Part shown: positions 42,375-50,631 of the stretch, piece after piece
Layout of the letters: every line of letters starts with the position of its first letter
Position numbering within the stretch: position 1 is the first letter of the stretch
Assembly (NCBI GenBank): GCA_028821785.1
Contig: JAPKFC010000004.1
Location: 1 to 51,082 of the forward strand
DNA from: Candidatus Poseidoniaceae archaeon
Lineage (GTDB): Archaea; Thermoplasmatota; Poseidoniia; Poseidoniales; Poseidoniaceae
Length of the DNA: 51,082 nucleotides
Direction: 5' to 3'
Notes under the pieces: generated by a model
Database searches by the model: none
Seen by the model: only the letters and a program-made list of their open reading frames with translations
Told to the model about the DNA's origin: nothing
Position numbers and translations under genes: made by a program

Positions 42375-45300
42375 ATGATTATTATGGCTGCACCAACAAG
42401 AACTGCCCCTCAAAGAGTTTCTAACCAAGGATTATTATCACGCGCTACAGATTCTAGTGCGATTTATTCAGCTGCCGAGAATAACGCTAACGCACAACCG
42501 ATGGTAATTAGCCAGCCAGGGAGAGTTAAGACGCGGGAGGATATCAATCTGGAGAAATTTGCCCAATTGGCAATGTATATTGTTGCACTAATTGCCATTT
42601 GGGGCGGGATTTTTAGTATCGCTTTTGATGAAAATGCAACTAATTCTAATTTCCTCATGCTATTTATCGGAGGATTGGTATCTGCAGCGATGGCAATATC
42701 TTGGATTGAATTACAATCGAAGAAAAATGCACATCAATTGATGGAAGTGCAAAACTACATGCTAGGTCTCGGATTCTTCTTTGCAACTGTTGGCACATTA
42801 TGGGGAGCACGTTACCTAATGGGATTCGCTACTGGAAATTTGGGCCTTGAAATCTTTGGAAATCCGGACATATATGTATCTGAAGGATCGGACTGGCAAC
42901 CCAATGCAAATGGAATATATATGCAAGTAATAGCAGTTATTGCTCTATTATATGGAGAAATCAAACTACTCAAACGATACAAAGGTGCAACAACATTTGG
43001 TTGGGGAGTTGCTATTTATAGTCCGTTGGCATTGATGGTTACTGGTGTAGGCCCTTGGATAGATTGGTCCAATAGTATCGTTTCTTACGAGTTGGGACTC
43101 GCTATTATTTTACTCTCTTTCGTCAGCATGGAAGCAGCCTTACGTTCAAATAAATCAATGCACTTCTTCGTTGTCGCAATCGTTTCAGGGCTAGTGCCTA
43201 TTCTTTACGAATTATTCAACACAAATGCTCCTGCTGGAGGCGAAGGTGGCGCATTATCCCTGTTGATATTCATTATTGCGATTCAGGGTTACTATGCCTC
43301 TAAGCAAGAACTACGCTCTGATTTAATGCAGAAAGCAAGTGTTCTATTGGTTGGTGAAGTATTAATTGCAATATTTATCGCTCGTATTAATGATTTGAAT
43401 TTAATTCTTGGACCATTGAGAGCTGAAAACATAGGAATGTTAGCAGAACATCTAACTTTGGCTGTGATGTTGTGGGTTACTGTACTGATTGCATATTTCC
43501 CTGCAGTTATGCAACGTAGAGTACCATGGATGCCTATTGGTTTGGCATTCTCATTATTCTTTTTACCTACGGATTCTAACATTATTCCATGGCTCATCAC
43601 TTTAGTAATGATTCCTTACATGTTATTCATCAACACCAGTACCAGAAAATGGGTCGCTGACCTAACAGTCACAATGATTGCTGTATCATTCATAATGACT
43701 GATTTTATTGCTCGAATAAATGATATCGCTTTCGCCGACATTTTTTCAATTCCTTATCTCCACTATGTTATCCCGATAGTGTTGATTGTTATTGCAGAAA
43801 CCGGTTTCAAGAAAGGAAAAATCTCTTCTTGGGCACACTTATCTATGGTCTCTGCAGTAGTATTATCACGAGCAATATTAGGTGCTGAGGAATGGTTCTT
43901 ACCTTGGGTATTTGTAGCATATATCCTGTATATTGCAAACTACAGCCTCAGTAATGCTACAAAATCTAACACATTTAATGATAGAAAGGAAGCATCCCTA
44001 ACCATAGTAATCGCTCTTGGTTCCACTTTGATATTGGCAATGTTTGGAAAATTAAATTTGCCTGAAACAGCACTTGATAATTATTTATCTGGATTTAATC
44101 TCTCTTTAATGACTTTAGGAATTGTGTCATATTTATTATTACGTATTGGCAGAGATGTTGAATTTGATATCGGGATGTTGATTAGATGGCAAACAAAGAA
44201 AAAGACATCAAACACATTTGATTCTGAATTGAATGCATGGATTGAAGTAGATAATCAAAATGATGAATATCTCATCAAGTTTGAACAAAATTGGTTGAAT
44301 AAATCTTGGGGCTCTCTTCCGAGAGTTAGTGTAATAATTCCCCTTGTTTTTATGACAATTGCAATCGCCTCAGTAGAGTATAGGCCTCTCGCTGAAAACC
44401 CTCTTTGGGTGATGTTTATGGTAATTCCAGTTGCACTCTTAGTTTCTGAGATTCTTGCGCTTGATAAGATTAGTTCCCATACTAGAGCAACTGGAGTATG
44501 GATGTTGGTCATTATGGCCCTTCCAATTGTTATCAAAATGTTAATTGTAAGAGGTGAAGCAACTGCTGATGACATCCCATCTTGGCTTAATGGATTGATA
44601 CTTCCAGCTATTGTTTTGGATTTGATATTGATCGCTGCACCATTCATTGTGAACTCTCAAATAAACAAACGAGGAATAGATGATGATGAATTATCTATTA
44701 ACTCCGATATTGCAGCATTGACTGGACTTCTTATACTTGCAATGATGGATTCTTCAGGAGGTTTACTTCTTATCAGTATGTTTGTTTTAGTAACATTTAG
44801 AGCGATTAAACATAGACACAACAAGGTGCTGTTAGCATCCCCATTGATTTTCTTATTTGTTGGAACAACTTGGTTAACAGAATTTGGATTAGCCAATACA
44901 ATTCTAGATGCATTGGCAATTGATGTTGAATATGGTTTCCTTACAATTGCAAATATTAGTGGATGGATAATTGCAATCCAAATGAGTATCGTTTGGATTA
45001 TGGCAACTAAAGATATTGATTCTGATAAGAAAATTGAATTGCCATGGTGGGGTTCGATGGCTTGGGTTGCGGTAGGATTAATCGCAGCGATTCCTGAAGT
45101 CTCTTGGCTTCCAACCATTTTCACGTTAATGTTGACCGCGAGCGCTATTTACAGAGGAAAGGTTTCATTCATTCCTATGATGCCAATTGCCTTCTTCTTC
45201 TCATTCTTTATGGGAATGATAGGTGATTCCAATTTTACTCATTATAGTGAAGGGGAAATATTTGGATGGAGTGCTATTATTACTGCATTATTCACACTTT

Positions 45301-46454
45301 CACTTTCGGCAATGGAGATGACCGATTGGCTATATTCAAAATGTGATAAAATTGATAATGAACTTGAAAAATGGGGAATGTTTTCAACATCCGTTCAGGC
45401 GGGAAGAGATCAAATTTCCGATGCGCTAAGAATAATGGGTATTGTAGCATTTTTGTTTTCATTTGATGTTGCAGTAGGAATTGGTCCTGTTATTGCTGCT
45501 GTTTGGGTAACTTACATTGCAATACGTAAAGGCAATACAAATGGACTACTATTGATGCCATTATTGCATGGTATTTCAATCGCCAACTGTTTGAGTGAAG
45601 CCGAAATTGGCTCCGCAGAATTTAGACAACTCTTCGTTGGAGTATTAATGGCGATAGAAGGAGGAGCCCTGATCTACTTCTCTACCCAAAATGACAAGGT
45701 ATACGAGTGGCAGACTTTCAATTGGGAGAGCGATAATGATTTCTTAGATTTCATGGACTACTTGGGAATGGGTGGATTACTATCAGCAATTTCGGGAACA
45801 TGGTATGCATTTGAGGGGACGAGTATTGATTCATTTTCTTGGTTAATAATGACTGTTCTCTTTACAATGGTTGCTATTCAAGGATTTTCTAAGGAAAACG
45901 ATGCTCGATGGAGAAGAGGTTTCGGAGGATTTGGTTCATTGGTTACAGCATTCATTTTCGCAAATACATTGAATGATGATATTTTCCAAGCACTTGGATA
46001 TGTCTTCCTTGGAATACTTGGATTCGGTTATGGTGCAATGTTCAGCCAAAGAATTGGTGATGAAGGTGAAATTTATGTCGCTGATGAACAAAGTCAAGAA
46101 GCTATTCTACAAACCACAATGGCAATGCCAGTAGTGGAAGAACAGAGTCAAGACGGTTTACTTCAAGCCACTAAGAAGATAGTTGCAAAGGAAGAAGCAC
46201 CACCAGAAATCGTTGAAGAAATAGATGATGAAGTAATAGAAATTGAACAACCAGTGCCAATAATTGCACCAGCAGAAATTACGGCGATTCATGATGGATT
46301 GATTGAAACTGCTGATGGATTTGCAATTAGACTACCTAGTGATGTGGTACAAAATATTTTGAATTCAATCAACAATACTCCACATGAAGGTTTCAAGCCA
46401 GTACTGGGATTCTCTCCTTCTGGACAAGTTATGTTGAACTTCGAGAATGAATGA
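42375..46454 (+). CDS. Giant polytopic membrane protein, unknown function
   Basis: A 1,359-residue protein. The first ~55 residues are polar. By eye, some three dozen hydrophobic segments then fill residues ~60-1,220, broken by a polar loop near 595-640 (RWQTKKKTSNTFDSELNAWI). The C-terminal ~120 residues are cytoplasmic-like: acidic, with two similar units EQSQEAILQTT and EQSQDGLLQAT, then a small domain ending GFKPVLGFSPSGQVMLNFE. The polar N-terminus has a similar QGLLSRAT. No transporter, enzyme or receptor motif was recognised; a distant similarity to large DUF2339-type membrane proteins is possible but unproven. An ATG at 42384 is an alternative start. Confidence 0.85.
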   Translation: MIIMAAPTRTAPQRVSNQGLLSRATDSSAIYSAAENNANAQPMVISQPGRVKTREDINLEKFAQLAMYIVALIAIWGGIFSIAFDENATNSNFLMLFIGGLVSAAMAISWIELQSKKNAHQLMEVQNYMLGLGFFFATVGTLWGARYLMGFATGNLGLEIFGNPDIYVSEGSDWQPNANGIYMQVIAVIALLYGEIKLLKRYKGATTFGWGVAIYSPLALMVTGVGPWIDWSNSIVSYELGLAIILLSFVSMEAALRSNKSMHFFVVAIVSGLVPILYELFNTNAPAGGEGGALSLLIFIIAIQGYYASKQELRSDLMQKASVLLVGEVLIAIFIARINDLNLILGPLRAENIGMLAEHLTLAVMLWVTVLIAYFPAVMQRRVPWMPIGLAFSLFFLPTDSNIIPWLITLVMIPYMLFINTSTRKWVADLTVTMIAVSFIMTDFIARINDIAFADIFSIPYLHYVIPIVLIVIAETGFKKGKISSWAHLSMVSAVVLSRAILGAEEWFLPWVFVAYILYIANYSLSNATKSNTFNDRKEASLTIVIALGSTLILAMFGKLNLPETALDNYLSGFNLSLMTLGIVSYLLLRIGRDVEFDIGMLIRWQTKKKTSNTFDSELNAWIEVDNQNDEYLIKFEQNWLNKSWGSLPRVSVIIPLVFMTIAIASVEYRPLAENPLWVMFMVIPVALLVSEILALDKISSHTRATGVWMLVIMALPIVIKMLIVRGEATADDIPSWLNGLILPAIVLDLILIAAPFIVNSQINKRGIDDDELSINSDIAALTGLLILAMMDSSGGLLLISMFVLVTFRAIKHRHNKVLLASPLIFLFVGTTWLTEFGLANTILDALAIDVEYGFLTIANISGWIIAIQMSIVWIMATKDIDSDKKIELPWWGSMAWVAVGLIAAIPEVSWLPTIFTLMLTASAIYRGKVSFIPMMPIAFFFSFFMGMIGDSNFTHYSEGEIFGWSAIITALFTLSLSAMEMTDWLYSKCDKIDNELEKWGMFSTSVQAGRDQISDALRIMGIVAFLFSFDVAVGIGPVIAAVWVTYIAIRKGNTNGLLLMPLLHGISIANCLSEAEIGSAEFRQLFVGVLMAIEGGALIYFSTQNDKVYEWQTFNWESDNDFLDFMDYLGMGGLLSAISGTWYAFEGTSIDSFSWLIMTVLFTMVAIQGFSKENDARWRRGFGGFGSLVTAFIFANTLNDDIFQALGYVFLGILGFGYGAMFSQRIGDEGEIYVADEQSQEAILQTTMAMPVVEEQSQDGLLQATKKIVAKEEAPPEIVEEIDDEVIEIEQPVPIIAPAEITAIHDGLIETADGFAIRLPSDVVQNILNSINNTPHEGFKPVLGFSPSGQVMLNFENE

Positions 46455-46460
46455 TCGAGC

Positions 46461-47852
46461 TCAATCACGAGTGGTTGCTCCTTCATCGCCAGCGGTTGTC
46501 CTAGGTGGAATCGTTAAGTTTTGAATACTTGGATAAGCGCCCCAATATGCCTCTCTCGCTTGTTGGTTCAGTTGCATGCAAAGAACGACATCTGAGGCTC
46601 TTGAAGGCATTTCCTCACTGCCATTTAGATGTTTAATAATTGGTTCAATATTACTCAAATTCACCAAACCCCAACCAGTTTGAGTGCAAGGTGCTATCGG
46701 AGAAACCGGTATTGTACCACTGGTAGGATCCCAATCCAAATCAGGATACCAAGCACTCAAGTTTATCGCTTCACGCACATCAGAATTCTTAATCTGAACT
46801 GGATTTCCTTCCGCGTCAGTTCCATTGACTAGATATCCAGATCTATTGGAAGGAGAGGCGCCACTACCATTGTCAGAAAATTGGTCTCTTAATTCCTCTA
46901 ATACAAAGGAAATGATTCCAGCAGTTCTTGGGGTGGCAAAGGAAGTACCAGAAGTCTCATGATAACCATCAATATCTTGGTGATTAGGTAATACCTGAGT
47001 CCAGTCTGCAGAAATATCAGGATATGAGCCAGACATTATTTCTTTTTGGTCGTCTCCTTCTTCGGCATAACCTGCAATACCAATACTCCATGGTGGTCCT
47101 GCTGTAGAATCCTGCACTGCAGGGGAAGGTGAATTATCTGCAGCACCTGCATGAAGTTTCATCTGTGCTACAACCGCCTCTTTGGTTCCTAATTCAATAC
47201 CCGGGGCCGGTACAGAACCTGGTGCTCCGAATGAAGTTGTTATGACATCAACAAGTGGTTGATCAGCCGCTGTAAGTACTGCTTCGGTACTGAATCCTTC
47301 AACGAAGAAAATTATTACATTTGGATTTGCATTTACTACTGCACCGGTAACTGCTGAACCATGACCATCATTTGGGTCATCCAATATTGGAGTTCCTTCA
47401 CCTTCGGTCCAATCCGGTGATTGACCGAAGATTCTAGTTCCTTCAAAGTAAACAACATCATCAGAACCAATCAGGTCCCAGCAACCCGCTCTATCTGCAT
47501 CAACCCTTTCTTGGTATGAACCTTCGAAAGTTAAGTTACAAGTAATTGTAACACCTAGTTGCTGACCTAGCCATGCTGGCAATGTTTCATTATTGCGGAA
47601 ATGATCATGATATACATTAATTCCAGTATCAATTGGTGATACTACGGAAAAAGAGCGCCATTGATTTTGCTCGTTTTTCTCTTCTCCTGACGCATTATCC
47701 ATATCGGAATCAGTATTCATTGCAAATCCTAGCACAATCGTTGACAGAAGTATTGTTGATAACAATGCACCCAGCATCTTCTTGCTAGGGCTAGGACCAA
47801 TTTCGATAATAGCATCCGCAATATCGACTATGGTGTCGGCGGACATACTCAT
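46461..47852 (-). CDS. Membrane-anchored subtilase-like protease
   Basis: A 463-residue S8-family protein with an N-terminal transmembrane helix (LGALLSTILLSTIVLGFAM, about 27-45) rather than a cleavable signal. Catalytic residues are readable as Asp75 in VSPIDTGINVYHD, His164 in DPNDGHGSAVTGAV and Ser304 in TSGTSFATPRTAGI. The oxyanion Asn is less clear, perhaps Asn240 in AGAADNSPS. There is no obvious propeptide, and the spacing between Asp and His is longer than usual. It converges with the giant membrane protein gene, 6 nt apart. Activity is likely but less certain than for the protease at 40237. Confidence 0.88.
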   Translation of the reverse strand: MSMSADTIVDIADAIIEIGPSPSKKMLGALLSTILLSTIVLGFAMNTDSDMDNASGEEKNEQNQWRSFSVVSPIDTGINVYHDHFRNNETLPAWLGQQLGVTITCNLTFEGSYQERVDADRAGCWDLIGSDDVVYFEGTRIFGQSPDWTEGEGTPILDDPNDGHGSAVTGAVVNANPNVIIFFVEGFSTEAVLTAADQPLVDVITTSFGAPGSVPAPGIELGTKEAVVAQMKLHAGAADNSPSPAVQDSTAGPPWSIGIAGYAEEGDDQKEIMSGSYPDISADWTQVLPNHQDIDGYHETSGTSFATPRTAGIISFVLEELRDQFSDNGSGASPSNRSGYLVNGTDAEGNPVQIKNSDVREAINLSAWYPDLDWDPTSGTIPVSPIAPCTQTGWGLVNLSNIEPIIKHLNGSEEMPSRASDVVLCMQLNQQAREAYWGAYPSIQNLTIPPRTTAGDEGATTRD

Positions 47853-47916
47853 GCCTCAAATGTTTCCTTCTTCAACACTACGCCTAATTGAAAGGGTCAA
47901 GCCTCATGGCTTCAAC

Positions 47917-48465
47917 ATGGACGAAAGGTCACAACGCATGGTATGGATAGACCTAGAAATGACTGGATTGGACATTGAATCTGAGTCCATCATTGAAATT
48001 GCAACCGTAATAACCGATGGTGAATTGAATATTCTCGCACAAGGACCAAATTTAGCGATCTCTGTCAATGAAGAATTATTGGCAAATATGGATGAATGGA
48101 ATACCAGCCATCACAACCAGAGTGGGTTAGTAGAGAGAGTTCGTAATAATTCTGTTTCACTTGAGGAAGCAGAAAAGCAAACGCTAGAATTCATCTCAAA
48201 ATGGGTCGATGAAGGTGTTGCACCATTATGTGGTAATTCGATTTGGAATGACCGTAAATTCATGGAAAAGGAAATGAAACAATTAGTACAGTATTTACAC
48301 TATAGAATGATAGATGTCTCCACTATTAAAGAATTATCAAGACGCTGGTATCCGCAAATTGAGGGATTTCAAAAGAAGGGTTGCCACCTAGCTCTTGACG
48401 ACATTTTAGAGTCGATTGAAGAATTAAAATACTTTAGAAATGAACTATTCAAAGTTTCACAATAG
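47917..48465 (+). CDS. orn: Oligoribonuclease
   Basis: A DEDDh 3'-5' exonuclease of 182 residues that degrades very short RNAs. The three exonuclease motifs are clear: MVWIDLEMTGLD at the start, PLCGNSIWNDRKFM near residue 110, and CHLALDDILESIEEL near the end. The length equals bacterial and mitochondrial Orn. An upstream open frame to 47782 overlaps the divergent protease gene and is ignored; an ATG at 47938 is an alternative start. Orn is rare in archaea. Confidence 0.95.
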   Translation: MDERSQRMVWIDLEMTGLDIESESIIEIATVITDGELNILAQGPNLAISVNEELLANMDEWNTSHHNQSGLVERVRNNSVSLEEAEKQTLEFISKWVDEGVAPLCGNSIWNDRKFMEKEMKQLVQYLHYRMIDVSTIKELSRRWYPQIEGFQKKGCHLALDDILESIEELKYFRNELFKVSQ

Positions 48466-48595
48466 GCTATCTAAGAGAAATACTGAAACACCGTTGAAAT
48501 TGATATTCAATTTTATTTTTATGCTGATTGCACTCGGTTTAGTATGGCTCTCATTAATTGAAGGTGTGAATCTATTTGAGATTTTTCAAATATAG
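48440..48595 (+). CDS. Possible 51-residue small membrane protein
   Basis: A short frame overlapping the last 26 nt of orn in another frame. It begins MNYSKFHNRLSKRN, basic and polar, followed by a hydrophobic helix LIFNFIFMLIALGLVWLSLI and a short tail EGVNLFEIFQI. The basic-then-hydrophobic layout suits a single-pass membrane protein. It fills most of the 175-base gap before the phosphoesterase. No clear ribosome-binding site is visible, and chance cannot be excluded in AT-rich DNA. Confidence 0.4.
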   Translation: MNYSKFHNRLSKRNTETPLKLIFNFIFMLIALGLVWLSLIEGVNLFEIFQI

Positions 48596-48640
48596 AGATT
48601 TTACAAATAAAGTAATTATGTATGACGCTAAGGGAGGAAT

Positions 48641-49981
48641 GTGAGGCTTCTATTCCCTTTGCTGACAATTTTACTTCTCGCACCCTTGTCCCAAGCACAA
48701 GGTCTCGCTGAAGTATTGCAAGAGTGCCCTAGTACGATGACTGGAAGTTCACAACCTGAGCAGGTACATTTGCAAATAACAGATAATCCTAACGAGATGG
48801 TTGTAGTTTGGGCTACAGAACAAAGAGGCGATGCGGTAGCTGAATGGAGTTCTGAAAGCGCTTCTAATTCTGCTAACGGTGATTCATATTGTTACAATCA
48901 TGACAAGGCATTCCATATGGTGGTGATGAATGGTTTAACTCTCGGTGAGGAAGTAACCTATCGTGTAGGAAATGGCAATGTTTGGTCGCAAGAATTCACA
49001 TTTACCCCTTTCAATCCTGATGCGGAACATTTTGAATGGATCTCTATTGCTGACCATGGCCTTTCTTCTGAAGCACTGGATGTTACAGAGGCCATTATTG
49101 CAGATTCTGAAGCACAACTTGTAACAATTTCTGGTGATATAGCATATGCAGATGGAAATCAAAATGTTTGGGATGATTGGTTTTCAACCCAGCAAGAAAG
49201 TATGGCCTCGATACCATGGGTTACTACAGTTGGTAATCATGAAAATGAACCAGCCGTAGGTTTTGAGGCTTATGAGCATCGTTTTGATTCAGATGGAGTA
49301 ATAGAGAGTGAAACATTCTGGTTTTCACGAAATATTCCAGGTGTGCATCTTGTTTTCATGTCCACAGAACACGAGTACACTCCTGGTAGTGTACAATATA
49401 ATTGGCTTCAAAACGATTTACAAGCAGCTAATACTCCTGATGCTAGAAATGACAAACCTTTCATTATCGTAATAGGTCACAAACCGATGTATTCAAGCAA
49501 CGATTATCATGGTTCAGAGGTTGAACTTCGTGATGCACTTGAAGCGCTTTATGTTGAAAATGGAGTAAATCTTGTTATTGCTGGACACGACCATTTCTAT
49601 GAACGGACATGGCCGGTTAATGGTGAGAAGGTTTCAGACAAAGGTGGCGGAGATATCTTTGGAAAAGGCCATGAACCGATACATTTGGTAATTGGTATTG
49701 CTGGAAGATCTGCATATGAGGAATTGGAAGAGCCGCAGCCGGAGTGGAGTGCTTATCGAGAGAATAGTAGTTATGGCTGGACTCGTCTTGTCTATGATGA
49801 TAATACACGTCAACTAGAATTTACCCATCATCGAATTGATGGTACAATCGGTGATTCTTTCACACTTCAAGAATCATTCATCAGCATTGAATCTGAAGAT
49901 TCGAGCGTGCTTGGAATAATTGGTATTGATTCAATGTTCGCAATCATTGCACTTTTGGGTGCAGCATTACGCAAGCAATAG
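48641..49981 (+). CDS. Secreted purple-acid-phosphatase-like metallophosphoesterase
   Basis: A 446-residue protein with a signal peptide (LLFPLLTILLLAPLSQAQG), an N-terminal fibronectin-like PAP domain (about 35-125, with NEMVVVWATEQRGDA), and a metallophosphoesterase domain. All five metal-binding blocks are present: ISIADHGL, ISGDIAYADG, VGNHENE, VIGHKPMY and IAGHDHFYER, including the Tyr of GDxxY. A C-terminal hydrophobic segment (VLGIIGIDSMFAIIALLGAA) followed by basic RKQ looks like an anchor or sorting tail. It likely releases phosphate from organic esters outside the cell. It starts with GTG, 3 nt after GGGAGG; the nearby ATG runs directly into a stop. Confidence 0.93.
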   Translation: MRLLFPLLTILLLAPLSQAQGLAEVLQECPSTMTGSSQPEQVHLQITDNPNEMVVVWATEQRGDAVAEWSSESASNSANGDSYCYNHDKAFHMVVMNGLTLGEEVTYRVGNGNVWSQEFTFTPFNPDAEHFEWISIADHGLSSEALDVTEAIIADSEAQLVTISGDIAYADGNQNVWDDWFSTQQESMASIPWVTTVGNHENEPAVGFEAYEHRFDSDGVIESETFWFSRNIPGVHLVFMSTEHEYTPGSVQYNWLQNDLQAANTPDARNDKPFIIVIGHKPMYSSNDYHGSEVELRDALEALYVENGVNLVIAGHDHFYERTWPVNGEKVSDKGGGDIFGKGHEPIHLVIGIAGRSAYEELEEPQPEWSAYRENSSYGWTRLVYDDNTRQLEFTHHRIDGTIGDSFTLQESFISIESEDSSVLGIIGIDSMFAIIALLGAALRKQ

Positions 49982-50046
49982 CAAGCGAAAAGGATTATTC
50001 GATACTCAAACTTGCTTTCTAAACACTAGCGTTCCTACTGGCCCAC

Positions 50047-50087
50047 TGAATCCCCTTTGTATCGGAAAATAAAATGCAAAGGGTTCA
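50047..50087. promoter_or_regulatory. Inverted repeat flanking a TATA-like element
   Basis: Arms TGAATCCCCTTTG (50047-50059) and CAAAGGGTTCA (50077-50087) are complementary except for a two-base bulge. They enclose an AT-rich centre with AAAATAAAA (50066-50074), about 60 nt before the DUF4190 gene. It may be an operator around a promoter or a terminator hairpin for the phosphoesterase. Confidence 0.35.
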
Positions 50088-50132
50088 GATTTCCCAATAA
50101 TGATTAAGCGAAGGCGCTCCTAGTGTGCCTCA

Positions 50133-50522
50133 ATGCAACCCCCACAACAGTCTCCCTCACTACTGGTAGGTAGACCAGATATGGAGGGGGCAATGCCGCC
50201 CCATGCTTATGGAAATCAACAAGGTAGGGTGTTTGCAGTAGCTCAGAATAATGCCTCTGCAACGGCGGGGTTGGTCCTAGGAATCATCGCTATGGTGTTT
50301 TCAATTATGGCTCCGTTTTTCTTTTTAATTTGCTGTGTCTTCTCAATCCCACTTGCATTTTTGGGCATTATATTTTCACACATAGGATACTCCAACGCAA
50401 AAACAACTGGCGTTGGGAAGAGGCAAGCCATCGCTGGACTCATACTTAATTGGCCATCACTTCTATTGGGCCTTATACCAATCGTATCTGGTTTATATCC
50501 TGAATTTTTCTCTTGGATTTGA
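50133..50522 (+). CDS. DUF4190-like small membrane protein
   Basis: A 129-residue protein with a ~45-residue Pro/Gln-rich polar N-terminus and a two-helix membrane domain. The first helix region is SATAGLVLGIIAMVFSIM, the connecting part LAFLGIIFSHIGYSNAKTTG and the second helix RQAIAGLILNWPSLLLGLIP. The spaced GLVLGII, LGIIFSHIGY and AIAGLIL elements are typical of DUF4190, a family of unknown function found in bacteria and archaea. It appears to be a single-gene unit. Confidence 0.82.
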   Translation: MQPPQQSPSLLVGRPDMEGAMPPHAYGNQQGRVFAVAQNNASATAGLVLGIIAMVFSIMAPFFFLICCVFSIPLAFLGIIFSHIGYSNAKTTGVGKRQAIAGLILNWPSLLLGLIPIVSGLYPEFFSWI

Positions 50523-50535
50523 ATCCACAAGGGTC

Positions 50536-50560
50536 TGAACACTCGCTACCCTCGTGTTCA
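50536..50560 (+). terminator. Hairpin after the DUF4190 gene
   Basis: Arms TGAACAC and GTGTTCA with an 11-base loop lie 13 nt after the stop codon. No T-run follows, so termination is only a possibility. Confidence 0.3.
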
Positions 50561-50631
50561 AAATGAACTAAAGGGACCTATTCGTTCAACGCTGAGAATA
50601 AATTTAATTGATATTTGTTCGTGGGTGAGTT

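Noticed and set aside
47782..47916. Longer orn start at 47782
   Set aside because: It overlaps the divergent protease start, and the exonuclease core begins only after 47917.
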